This document shows positions 50,619 through 58,726 of a stretch of 64,000 nt of DNA, one piece after another. Made by a program: the position numbers and the translations under genes. Under the pieces are notes generated by a model. It had not been told where the DNA came from, did no database searches, and saw nothing but the letters and a program-made list of their open reading frames with translations. The DNA comes from Rhizohabitans arisaemae (GTDB lineage: Bacteria; Actinomycetota; Actinomycetes; Streptosporangiales; Streptosporangiaceae): NCBI RefSeq assembly GCF_025996515.1, contig NZ_BLRH01000035.1:62001-126000 (forward strand). The letters run 5' to 3'. How positions within the stretch are numbered: position 1 is the stretch's first letter; each line of letters begins with the position of its first letter.

Positions 50619-51998
50619 TCAGACGTCGCTGGCCACCGGTCGCCCGCCGACCTGGGACTCGGCGTTGCGGCGGGTCTTGGCCCAGCCGTCCCGGCGGCGG
50701 ACGATCCTGGAGAAGGCCCGCCAGGAGGTGATGTAGAAGTTGTAGATGTACAGGGAGTAGGCGAATCCCAGCCAGAGGCTGCGCAGGAACCCGATCTTCG
50801 GCTCGCATTTCCACCAGTACAGCGGCCCCCAGACCAGGAACGGCAGGATGCCGAAGGTGCCGTAGATGGCGAAGAGGATCCAGCCGCCCTCGCCCAGCCA
50901 CCCGAGCATGCCGATCGGGTCGACGACGATCCGCCAGATCAGCAGTCCGAGCGGGATCGGGTAGACCAGGGTCCCGAGGAGTTGGAGCCAGGGCTGGGAC
51001 AGGTAGTACAGCACCTCAAGGGCGCCCAGGCCGCTGAAGTTCCGTGACCGCCACACGTCGGGCAGGTACTTGGCGCACTGCATGGTGCCCTGTCCCCAGC
51101 GGGTGCGCTGGGTGATCAGGCGCCGGAAGGACCAGAGCCCCTCCTGTTCGACCCAGGTGTCGGAGGTGTACTCGTTGCGCTCCCCGGCCAGCAGAAGCTG
51201 GATGCCCAGCTCGAAGTCCTCCAGGAGCGAGCCCCCCCAGGGACGCCCGTCCACGCCGCCGATCTTGTCGAGGGCGCTGAGCCGGGAGAGCTGCCCGTTC
51301 CCGCCCATCGCCACGGTCCCGCTCTTCCTGCGGCTGAGCTGAATCGCGGCGATGGCGCAGCGGAACTCCAGGTCCTGCATGCGGACGAGCAGGTGGCCGA
51401 AGCGGTTGCGCAGCCATCCCCGGTGCGGGCACGGGATCCGGTCTCCGCGGTTGCTCATCCACACGTCGATCTGGACCGCGCCGACCGTGGGGTCCCCGAA
51501 GAGGGTCGGCCCCGCGCAGACCCGGAGCAGGTTGGGGGCGGGCCGGCCGTCGGCGTCCAGCACGCAGACCACCACCCTGCGGTGGTCCGCGTCGGGGCCG
51601 AGCCAATCGCACAGGGCGGTGTAGGCGGCGTTGAGCGCCTCACCCTTGCCGACCCGGGCGTCGGGGCGGAATCGCCGTACCAGGTGGATGAAGGGGTCGG
51701 CGGCCCCCCGGTTGTCGACGATCTCGGCCGTACGGTCGTCGGAGTCGTCGTCCACGATCCACAGGTGCGCGCTGGGGATGTTCTCCCGCAGGTAGGCGAG
51801 GGTTCCGCCGATCACCATGGCCTCGTCGCGGCACGGGATGAAGATGTGCCACTCGAAGGCGGCCGGGTCGCCGGTCCGCCCCGGCAGCCGTTTGACGTAC
51901 GGCCGCAGGATGGTGAACACGTAGCTGAGGAAGGTGACGCTGAGAAAGAGCGCGAACGCCTGGGTGAGGCCGAGCGCGTAGTCGAATCCCCCGATCAC
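50619..51998 (-). CDS. Processive family 2 glycosyltransferase (cellulose/hyaluronan synthase-like)
   Basis: GTG 51998 overlaps the exosortase-like stop (GTGA) and has GAGGAGGG upstream; the product is 459 residues. An N-terminal membrane helix is followed by a GT-A domain with WIVDDDSDDRT, LDADGRP (DxD-type), LEDFELG and QRTRWGQG, matching the D,D,D,QxxRW set of processive synthases. Three or more C-terminal helices follow. It should polymerise an extracellular polysaccharide at the membrane. Coupling to an exosortase-like protein is typical of exosortase/EPS loci. Confidence 0.87.
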   Translation of the reverse strand: MIGGFDYALGLTQAFALFLSVTFLSYVFTILRPYVKRLPGRTGDPAAFEWHIFIPCRDEAMVIGGTLAYLRENIPSAHLWIVDDDSDDRTAEIVDNRGAADPFIHLVRRFRPDARVGKGEALNAAYTALCDWLGPDADHRRVVVCVLDADGRPAPNLLRVCAGPTLFGDPTVGAVQIDVWMSNRGDRIPCPHRGWLRNRFGHLLVRMQDLEFRCAIAAIQLSRRKSGTVAMGGNGQLSRLSALDKIGGVDGRPWGGSLLEDFELGIQLLLAGERNEYTSDTWVEQEGLWSFRRLITQRTRWGQGTMQCAKYLPDVWRSRNFSGLGALEVLYYLSQPWLQLLGTLVYPIPLGLLIWRIVVDPIGMLGWLGEGGWILFAIYGTFGILPFLVWGPLYWWKCEPKIGFLRSLWLGFAYSLYIYNFYITSWRAFSRIVRRRDGWAKTRRNAESQVGGRPVASDV

Positions 51999-52558
51999 CG
52001 AGCCCTCCTCATGATCAGTAAGACGTACGCCACCAGGCTCGCCGCGATGCCCAGCACGCTGATCACCGAGCCGACCACCGTGTGCCCCCAGTAGTAGCCG
52101 GGGTCGAAGCCCAGGCCTTTGATCAGCAGGGTGACGGTCAGGATCCGCACCTGGTTGGTGGCGAGCATCAGCAGGGTCGCCGTGACCAGCGCCAGCAGTG
52201 GCCAGAGCGACACCTTGCGCTGCAGCCAGACCACCAGCCCCGAGATCAGGAGCAGCGGCAGGACCAGGAACGCCGAGGTGCACTCGGGGGTGATGCGCAG
52301 CCCCATCGGCACCGCGGTGTGGTTGTCGAACGTCACGATCGCGCGGGAGGCGCTGTATCCCGTCTCGGTGCTCGCGAACACCGCCACCACGTCGCTGGCG
52401 ATCACCGCCTCCAGGCCGCGGAGCTCGTCGTTCCAGATCAGGATGAGCAAGAGAAAACCCGCGAAAACCGTGAGCAGCAGGAGCCGGTACGGCAGGGCGT
52501 CGGGCAATCCGCGTCCCGCACGACTCCGTGGATGGCTACGGATCGCCCGTTCGGTCAT
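51995..52558 (-). CDS. Exosortase/archaeosortase-family transpeptidase-like membrane protein
   Basis: The product is 187 residues with about five hydrophobic helices. The three catalytic landmarks of exosortases appear in order on the outer face: Cys in ITPECTSAFLV, Arg in NQVRILTVTLL and His in YYWGHTVVGS. Exosortases cleave a C-terminal sorting signal and attach the protein to the envelope, often with EPS synthesis genes. Its neighbour is a processive glycosyltransferase. The client is unknown; the anchored protein at 47397 is a candidate. Start is ATG 52558. Confidence 0.82.
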   Translation of the reverse strand: MTERAIRSHPRSRAGRGLPDALPYRLLLLTVFAGFLLLILIWNDELRGLEAVIASDVVAVFASTETGYSASRAIVTFDNHTAVPMGLRITPECTSAFLVLPLLLISGLVVWLQRKVSLWPLLALVTATLLMLATNQVRILTVTLLIKGLGFDPGYYWGHTVVGSVISVLGIAASLVAYVLLIMRRAR

Positions 52559-52640
52559 TCATCCCCCCGGAACCCAGGCACGCACGCGCGTACGACTCCG
52601 CAACGTAGTTGCTCGCGCCAGGCGGGGAGGGCAGGGCACA

Positions 52641-52658
52641 CTCACCCTCCCGGGTGAT
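52641..52658. promoter_or_regulatory. EPS-locus operator, copy 4
   Basis: CTCACCC-TCCC-GGGTGAT matches ATCACCC-N4-GGGTGAT with one change in the arms. It lies between the divergent exosortase-like and lipoprotein genes. Confidence 0.55.
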
Positions 52659-52672
52659 TGTGGCGAGTCCGG

Positions 52673-52690
52673 ATCACCCTGCGGGGGGAG
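52673..52690. promoter_or_regulatory. EPS-locus operator, copy 5
   Basis: ATCACCC-TGCG-GGGGGAG shares the full left arm and the TGCG spacer with copy 2. Its centre is 32 bases from copy 4, again about three helical turns. Confidence 0.5.
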
Positions 52691-52762
52691 CCGGGCGAGC
52701 CCTGTCACCTGCGTGTCCGCGGCCGGGCTACCTTCTGGCCCGTCCGTTTCGAAGGGGGTCAG

Positions 52763-53590
52763 GTGCCGTTCCCACACCGAGTCCGCAGCGCGTTCCTCTG
52801 CGCCGCCCTCGTCGCCGCCACCGGATGCTCGGGGCACGATCCGCACGCGGGAATCGTGTCGAGCGCCGCGATGGAGATCGGTGACTGCCATCGGCTGGAG
52901 CTTCCCGAGGAGCTTTACAACGGGAGCGACGTCGCCCCGCCGGTTCCCTGCAACGAACCCCATCAGACCGAAACCTACATGCTGACCCGGTACTCGGGGC
53001 CGATCGCGGCCCACCGGGAGCGGCCCAGCCCCGAGCAGCTCGTCAAGGAGATCGACCGGCTCTGCGACTACCGGCCGATCCGCCCGTATCTCGGCGCCGG
53101 TCCGATGGACGGCCAGTGGGGCGTCGCGATCTGGGGGAAGTTCCCCACCCGGGCCGAGTGGCTGCGGGGGGATCGCACGCTCCGCTGCGACCTGCTCGGG
53201 CCGACGCTGGTCGCGGCCAGGGGGCCCGAACTCACGGTGCCGCTGCGCGGGATCATGGTCAGGGCCGAGTCCGCCGTGGTCCGCCGCTGCCGGCTCGGGC
53301 CCGCCGACGTGACCTGCGCGCAGCCTCACGACGTGGAGTGGGTGGAACCGCCCGTGGACCTGCCGCCCGGCCGGTATCCCGGGGTGCGGCGGGTGGCCCG
53401 GCTGGCCGAGGAGATGTGCCGGGTGAACGCGGCGAACTTCGTCGGCGGCCCGCTCCGCGGACTGCGCCTGCGCCTGGAGCCGCCGGGCCCGGACCGCTGG
53501 CGCCGCGACGACCGCCGGGTGGAATGCTGGCTGGGCCGTGAAGACGGGGCGCCCGTCGTCGGCACGCTCCGCGGGGGACTCGCCCGGTGA
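52763..53590 (+). CDS. Lipoprotein, septum-formation-like family
   Basis: GTG 52763 follows GAAGGGGG and gives 275 residues; a start at 52658 would cover an operator copy. The signal peptide ends in lipobox AATGC near residue 21. The mature part has repeated Cys-containing modules (IGDCHRL, PCNEPHQTETY, LCDYRPI, then VRRCRLGPADVTCAQPHDVEW), the pattern of actinobacterial septum-formation proteins. It is likely anchored on the outer face of the membrane. It overlaps the next membrane protein gene by GTGA. Confidence 0.72.
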   Translation: MPFPHRVRSAFLCAALVAATGCSGHDPHAGIVSSAAMEIGDCHRLELPEELYNGSDVAPPVPCNEPHQTETYMLTRYSGPIAAHRERPSPEQLVKEIDRLCDYRPIRPYLGAGPMDGQWGVAIWGKFPTRAEWLRGDRTLRCDLLGPTLVAARGPELTVPLRGIMVRAESAVVRRCRLGPADVTCAQPHDVEWVEPPVDLPPGRYPGVRRVARLAEEMCRVNAANFVGGPLRGLRLRLEPPGPDRWRRDDRRVECWLGREDGAPVVGTLRGGLAR

Positions 53591-55116
53591 GACGCGAACG
53601 GGTGCTCACCGCGGCGGCCACCGGGCTGCTCTGGGCGGGGGTCATGCTGGCCCGGCTGTTCACCGGCTCCGCGATCGGGCTGGCCGAGCAGGGCGACGGC
53701 AAGCGCCTGCTGTGCACGCTCGGGGTGGCGAACCGGCGGCCCTGGGACGCGAACATGTGGCGTTTCGTCTATCCGACCTGGGACCCCCACACCTGGTACG
53801 GCGAGACCTGCGGCGCCGACGGCAGCGGGGAGACCTACCACTCCACCCAGGTCTGGCTGCTCTGGCTGGCCAAGCAGCTCACCGGCCCGCTGGGGCTGCC
53901 GGGGGCGCTGGACCTCCGGGCGCTGGGCGTGGTCTGCGCGGTCGGCGTGGGCCTGGTGTGCGCGGTGTTCACGCTGGTGCTGCCGGGCCGCTGGTGGGTG
54001 CGGGTCCCGCTGGCCTCCGGAATCGGGCTGATTTATGCGGACTCCGCGTTCGCCGGCTTCTTCGTCTCGCCGTTCTCCGAGCCGGCCGCCCTGCTCGGCC
54101 TGGGCCTGCTGCTGGCCGCCCTGCTGCACCTGCTGCGCCGCCGCCGGGCCACGTTCGGGTCGCTCCTGATGGTCGTCGCCTGCGCCCTCTTCGTGATCGG
54201 GGCGAAGATTCAGCTGGTCTCCTTCGTCGTCCCGGTCTGCCTGGCCATGCTGCTGCCGCCCCATCGGGGGGTGACCGCCGCCCGGATGTGGGGGCCGGTG
54301 CGCTGGGCGCTGCGCCGTACCCCGGCCATCCTCGCCTGTGTCGTGCTCGTCGGCTCGACGTCGTACTACCTGACGCAGCAGCCGAAACGGCAGACCGAGG
54401 TGGCGATCTACGACGCGATCTTCGGGTCGCTGCTGCACGACAACGTCTCGGCGGCCGAGGATCTGCGCGACCTGGGGCTGGACCCGGTGCTGGCGTCCGC
54501 CGCGGACACCAACATCCTGAGCCCGAACTCCATCGCGACCACCGAGCACTACCAGCACTTCAAGGAGACGGTCACCCCGGTGGCCATCGCCCGCTTCTAC
54601 CTGACCCATCCGGCCGCGGCCCTGCGCCTGCTCGGCTGGGGGCTGGAGGGGGTGGCGCACCCGGGCCTGGACTACCTCGGCTCCTACCCGGTCGGCGCGG
54701 GCCTGTCACCTGGGGCGAAGGAGCATCGGATCATCGTGTACACCACGCTCTGGGGGGTGTACACGGCGGCTCCCGCGCTGCTGGTGTTCCTCTGGCTCGG
54801 CGTGTTCGTCCTCGGCTGGCTGACGCTCCGAACCGGCCGGCCGACCTGGAAGGAGCGGGCCGCGGGCCGCCTCGCGGTCCTGGTGCCCGTGATGATCTGG
54901 ACCCAGTTCTGGATGGTGGCGCTCGGCGAGGGCCGGGTCGAGGCGACCCGGCACATGACCTACGTCACCTTCCTGACCGCGTTCTGCCTGCCGCTCACCG
55001 CCCTCTGCGTCCTGCTGCTGATCCGCCGGGCCCGCCCCAGGCCGGACTGGCGGCACGCCCTCACCCCCGAGGAGAGCCTCCGCCTGACGGGGAAGGACAG
55101 CTACGCCGAGGTCTGA
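53587..55116 (+). CDS. Polytopic membrane protein, GT-C-like, function unknown
   Basis: The product is 509 residues, GTG start overlapping the lipoprotein stop. Around ten hydrophobic helices are visible. A large extracytoplasmic loop follows the first helix (about residues 30-90, with the TWDPHTWYGETCG segment), and a second loop lies near residues 260-350. This layout resembles GT-C glycosyltransferases or mannosyltransferase-like proteins, but no DxD or other catalytic motif is clear. Pairing with a surface lipoprotein in an EPS locus suggests envelope assembly. I do not recognise a specific family. Confidence 0.65.
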   Translation: MRRERVLTAAATGLLWAGVMLARLFTGSAIGLAEQGDGKRLLCTLGVANRRPWDANMWRFVYPTWDPHTWYGETCGADGSGETYHSTQVWLLWLAKQLTGPLGLPGALDLRALGVVCAVGVGLVCAVFTLVLPGRWWVRVPLASGIGLIYADSAFAGFFVSPFSEPAALLGLGLLLAALLHLLRRRRATFGSLLMVVACALFVIGAKIQLVSFVVPVCLAMLLPPHRGVTAARMWGPVRWALRRTPAILACVVLVGSTSYYLTQQPKRQTEVAIYDAIFGSLLHDNVSAAEDLRDLGLDPVLASAADTNILSPNSIATTEHYQHFKETVTPVAIARFYLTHPAAALRLLGWGLEGVAHPGLDYLGSYPVGAGLSPGAKEHRIIVYTTLWGVYTAAPALLVFLWLGVFVLGWLTLRTGRPTWKERAAGRLAVLVPVMIWTQFWMVALGEGRVEATRHMTYVTFLTAFCLPLTALCVLLLIRRARPRPDWRHALTPEESLRLTGKDSYAEV

Positions 55117-55428
55117 TCGGCCCGCCGCAGGCCGTACCGCCGCGATCGTTGCGGTTGACAGCCACCGGCGGCGTGGGATTGGGTGTAATCCAATTACATA
55201 GCCGTCGCATGGGAGATCGGATGTCCGCTCCCGGGGCGCCTTGCTCGCTTCCTGGGAGCGGGAAGGCTGGGCCGGTGGGATGCGCGCCGACGGCCCCGCG
55301 CCGCCGCCCCCTTCCGGCCGAGCGATAAAAGCGGTGACAAGGATTTTTTCGGCCGAGGTCTGGTGGTGGAGAAGGGAGATATGTAATCTGATTACAAGTC
55401 ACTTCCTGGCTTGGTCGAGAGGTTTCCC
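55117..55428. promoter_or_regulatory. 312-bp regulatory region with two TGTAATC-type inverted repeats
   Basis: TGTAAT-CCA-ATTACA (55184-55198) and TGTAATC-T-GATTACA (55382-55396) are near-identical palindromes 198 bases apart. The second overlaps a possible -10 (TATGTA at 55380) and ends 32 bases before the first gene of the operon. CGCTCCC/GGGAGCG (55226-55260) can form a hairpin between them. No credible small gene was seen. Confidence 0.55.
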
Positions 55429-55974
55429 ATGACAAATCCGGAGCCCGACAGAGAGCAGTTGCTCCGACTTCACCGCGACTGGTACTACTCGAACTTCAAT
55501 ATCAACATCCCGCTCATGAGAACGGTCTTCCCCAAGGGGGACGATCAATTTCTGATGTTCAATCTCAACGACCATCCGTATTTCGGAGTCGACGATCTCG
55601 CGAACCTGTGGGCGGCTTTCTCCGCGACCGACCGCTGGGGTCTCTGCGAAGACTACGTGATCAGGGTCGAGGTGTCCGGTGACATGGGATATGTGGTCTC
55701 AGAAGGTACCTTCCCCGCCTGGCGGATCAAGGATGAGGACGGAAACGTCCTCCCCGAGGACGAGGTCGTCGACATAACCACCCGATATCGGTCGACAGAG
55801 ATTTACAAGCGCGACGACGGCGAGGGCGGTTCCGAATGGAAGATGTGGCATTTCCACTGCTCCGCCCGCCCGCCCGGCGACGCCATACCGGACGCCAAGA
55901 CAAAAGATGACACGAGCGACGCTCGTGGTCTCGGAAACACCCCGTACAGCGTTGGCATTCGCACCGAATATTAG
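55429..55974 (+). CDS. NTF2/SnoaL-like fold protein
   Basis: ATG 55429 with CGAGAGG six bases upstream gives 181 residues. The helix HRDWYYSNFNINIPLMRTVF, the following strand segments (YFGVDDLANLWAAFS, VIRVEVSGDMGYVVSEGTF) and RYRSTEIYKRDDG...WKMWHFHCSARP fit the SnoaL/NTF2-like cone fold. Such proteins are isomerases, hydratases or small-molecule binders. A conserved WHFH near the end could form a ligand pocket. It is the first gene of the right-hand operon and probably acts on its substrate. Confidence 0.7.
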   Translation: MTNPEPDREQLLRLHRDWYYSNFNINIPLMRTVFPKGDDQFLMFNLNDHPYFGVDDLANLWAAFSATDRWGLCEDYVIRVEVSGDMGYVVSEGTFPAWRIKDEDGNVLPEDEVVDITTRYRSTEIYKRDDGEGGSEWKMWHFHCSARPPGDAIPDAKTKDDTSDARGLGNTPYSVGIRTEY

Positions 55975-55985
55975 GCGCGGAAACG

Positions 55986-56807
55986 ATGCTCCGCTACGGG
56001 ACCGTACGTACCCGCCTGAATAACGCGATTTCATTTGCGGACCTCGGTCCCGGCGGTGGCGAGGAGAAGGCGCCGGCCTTCCTTGTGCATCCGATCAACA
56101 TGCGGAAGGAATGCTGGCTCGATCTCGTCCGGGTGCTCGCCGCCGAGCGGCGCTGCATCGCCGTTGACCTGGCCGGTCACGGGGAGTCCGGCGACGCCGG
56201 AGACTACTCCCTCGCCGGCTGGGTGTCGGACTGCGCCGACGTCGCGGCTGCGCTGGAGCTGGAGCGTTTTCATCTCGTCGGCGGCTCGCTCGGCGGCACG
56301 ATCGCGTTGTGTCTGGCGGGCGAGCTGCCGGCGGGGGCGCTGTCGGTCACGGCGATGGGCAGCTCCCTCCGCGACGAACCGGACCCCGGCCAAGAACAGG
56401 GTGCCGACCTGGCAGACCTTCTCGACACCGGCACGGTCGACGAGATGTTCGCCGTCCTCGCCGCCGAGGCGGTGGCGCCTGGCTCGGCGGCGAGCCTCGT
56501 CGCGACGGTCAGACATCTGACCAGCACGCGCGGCGCACCGGCCATCCGCCGGATCTGGCACGCCGCCCTGTCCGCGGACGGGACGGCGTGGACGCCGGGT
56601 GTCGCCTGCCCGGTACTCGTGATCACGGGTGCGTTCGACACGGGCTGCCCGCCGGAAGCCGGCCGCAGGATGGCGGAGAGCGTGGGCGGACGGCACGAGA
56701 TCCTGCCGGGCACAGGGCATCTGCCCATGCTCGAGGACGCCGCCGCCGTACTCGACCTGCTCGTTCCCCACCTCGAATCCGCCGAATCGAAAGCAGAAGC
56801 ACAGTGA
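55986..56807 (+). CDS. Alpha/beta hydrolase
   Basis: The product is 273 residues. The nucleophile elbow is GGSLGG with Ser near residue 101, the oxyanion loop lies near HPINMRKECW, the acid Asp is in ITGAFDTGCPP and the His in LPGTGHLPMLED. DLAGHGESG is typical of the epoxide-hydrolase/lactonase (MhpC, PcaD) branch. It may hydrolyse an ester, lactone or C-C bond. It is followed with a GTGA overlap by the DUF1028 gene. Confidence 0.82.
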   Translation: MLRYGTVRTRLNNAISFADLGPGGGEEKAPAFLVHPINMRKECWLDLVRVLAAERRCIAVDLAGHGESGDAGDYSLAGWVSDCADVAAALELERFHLVGGSLGGTIALCLAGELPAGALSVTAMGSSLRDEPDPGQEQGADLADLLDTGTVDEMFAVLAAEAVAPGSAASLVATVRHLTSTRGAPAIRRIWHAALSADGTAWTPGVACPVLVITGAFDTGCPPEAGRRMAESVGGRHEILPGTGHLPMLEDAAAVLDLLVPHLESAESKAEAQ

Positions 56808-57727
56808 CGTTCTCCATCGTCGCGAGGGACGAGGCCACAGGACGGCTGGGAGTCGCGACCGCGACCCACGCCTACGGTGTCGGCCCCGTCGCGAACTTCG
56901 CCCGCGCCGGAGTGGGCGCGATAGCGACTCAGTCGTTCGTCGAGATCTCCTACGGACCCAAGGGCCTGGACCTGCTGGAACTGGGAATCGCGCCGGACAA
57001 GGCGCTTGCGGGCCTGCTGTCGGCCGATCCCGACCGCGAGATCCGGCAAGTGGCCTTCGTCGACTCCGCAGGGGCGACGGCGCACCACACCGGGTCGCGT
57101 TGCGTCCCCTCGCGCGGCAGCGTGGTCGAGGGTACGGCGATCGCCGTCGGCAACATGCTGGACAACGATCGGGTGCTGCCCGCGATGTCGGACGCCTTCG
57201 GCTCGGCCGAGGGCGACTTCGCCGAGCGGCTCATCGCCGCACTCGAAGCGGGGGAGCGGGCGGGTGGCGACGTCCGCGGGCGGATGTCGGCGTCCCTGCG
57301 CGTCGTCGCCGCGGAGCCCGCGGCGCATCCATGGGAGGGCACCCTCTACGACCTGCGTGTCGACGTCGACCCCGATCCGCTCAAGGCGCTTCGCACGAGC
57401 CTGCGGATGAGCGAGGCCTACACCGTCTTCTTCGAGTCCGTATTCGCTCCCGGACTGGTCACCGGCATGGAACCGGTGGTGGGCGACGCCCTGGAGGATG
57501 CGCTCGCCGGCCTTCGGCGGACTCAGGGCGTCCTGGGGCAGGACCTGGAGCCCACCGTCTGGCAGGGTGTCCTCCTCCTTCGCGCGGGTCACGCCGAGCG
57601 TGGATGTGAACTCCTCGCGCGGGCCGTCGCCGCTCGCCCGCAATTCTCCCGTTTCATCGATGGGCTCGCCCAGATCGGAACCATCTCCATGACCTCTGAT
57701 CAGATTCTCAGGACGGCGGGGCGTTGA
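56804..57727 (+). CDS. DUF1028 family protein (putative Ntn-type hydrolase)
   Basis: GTG 56804 overlaps the hydrolase stop and yields 307 residues; upstream extension only reads another frame of the hydrolase gene. TFSIVARDEATGRLGVATATHA at the N-terminus and AIATQSFVEISYGPKGLDLL are hallmarks of DUF1028, whose fold resembles Ntn hydrolases. A C-terminal helical region (about 225-300) looks TPR-like. Function is unproven; such genes often sit beside peptide or amide catabolic transporters, as here. Confidence 0.8.
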   Translation: MTFSIVARDEATGRLGVATATHAYGVGPVANFARAGVGAIATQSFVEISYGPKGLDLLELGIAPDKALAGLLSADPDREIRQVAFVDSAGATAHHTGSRCVPSRGSVVEGTAIAVGNMLDNDRVLPAMSDAFGSAEGDFAERLIAALEAGERAGGDVRGRMSASLRVVAAEPAAHPWEGTLYDLRVDVDPDPLKALRTSLRMSEAYTVFFESVFAPGLVTGMEPVVGDALEDALAGLRRTQGVLGQDLEPTVWQGVLLLRAGHAERGCELLARAVAARPQFSRFIDGLAQIGTISMTSDQILRTAGR

Positions 57728-58704
57728 CCGGGCACTCGGCCGTGCCGCTCGTGGGTTTCGTCCTCGGCAGTACCTTCCATCCCGCCGAGCTGATCACCGT
57801 GGCCCGGGCGCTCGAAGACAACGGCTTCGACAGCGTCTGGTCGACGGAGGACTACTTCATGACCGGTGGCGTGTCGGGAGCCGCGGTGATCCTCGGGGCG
57901 ACCGAGCGGCTTTTGGTGGGGACCGGCCTGCTCTCCGCCTATGCCCGTCACCCGGCGTTGACCGCCATGGAGAGCGCGACACTGGCGTCCGCCCATCCCG
58001 GCCGATTCAGGCTCGGCCTCGGCGCGGGCGGCTTGGAGTGGCTCGACCAGCAAGGAATCGGCCATGCCCGGCCGTTGTCCGCCGTCCGGGGAAACGTCGC
58101 GACCGTACGCGCCCTGCTCGCGGGGGAGGAGGTCTCCGGGGATCACGGCGGTTTCCGTTTCGACGGAGTCCGCCTGCATTTCCTGCCGGAGAAAGCGCCG
58201 CCGATCTTCATCGGCGCCACCGGGCCGAAGATGACGGCGCTGGCCGGCGAGGTCGCCGACGGGCTGCTGCTGTCGGTTTTCAGCTCCCCGGCGTTCGTCC
58301 GCGGCCAGCGCGAGATCGTGGCCGCGGCCTCCGGGGGCCGGGACACGCACATCTCGACGTTCGCCTTCTTCGCACTCGGTGACACCACCGAAGAGGCGAG
58401 GGCCAAGGCCCGTCCGGTGCTCGCCGCCTACCTCAATGCCGAAAGCGCGCTCATGACCGATGCGATCGGCATCACCGAGGACCTGAACGCCCTCCTGGCC
58501 GAAGGCGGCGAGGCCGCGCTCCTGGCGAAGATGCCGGACAGCTGGATCGACCAGCTGTGCGTGTGCGGCGACCTCGACACCTGCATGACGAGGATTCACG
58601 AGCTCGCCGCCGCGGGCTCCGGCGAGGTGGCGCTCGCGCCGGTCACGATCGATTCCCTCACGCATGACATCGAAAAACTCGGCTTAGCCCTGCGGGCCGG
58701 TTGA
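57724..58704 (+). CDS. LLM-class flavin (F420 or FMN)-dependent oxidoreductase
   Basis: TTG 57724 gives a TTGA overlap with the DUF1028 stop and 326 residues; GTG 57742 is an alternative. The bacterial luciferase-like pattern is present: GFVLGSTFHPAELITVARALE, FDSVWSTEDYF, GATERLLVGTGLL, FRLGLGAGGLEWL and PPIFIGATGPKM. It is probably an F420- or FMN-dependent reductase or monooxygenase. With the alpha/beta hydrolase and the NTF2-like protein it forms a small catabolic set tied to an importer. Confidence 0.85.
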   Translation: MTGHSAVPLVGFVLGSTFHPAELITVARALEDNGFDSVWSTEDYFMTGGVSGAAVILGATERLLVGTGLLSAYARHPALTAMESATLASAHPGRFRLGLGAGGLEWLDQQGIGHARPLSAVRGNVATVRALLAGEEVSGDHGGFRFDGVRLHFLPEKAPPIFIGATGPKMTALAGEVADGLLLSVFSSPAFVRGQREIVAAASGGRDTHISTFAFFALGDTTEEARAKARPVLAAYLNAESALMTDAIGITEDLNALLAEGGEAALLAKMPDSWIDQLCVCGDLDTCMTRIHELAAAGSGEVALAPVTIDSLTHDIEKLGLALRAG

Positions 58705-58726
58705 CACGGCAAGAGAAGAGCCGGAC

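Noticed and set aside
55241-55432. 63-codon frame in the 55.1-55.4 kb intergenic region
   Set aside because: There is no ribosome site, codon composition is non-coding in character, and it overlaps the operator and the following gene start.
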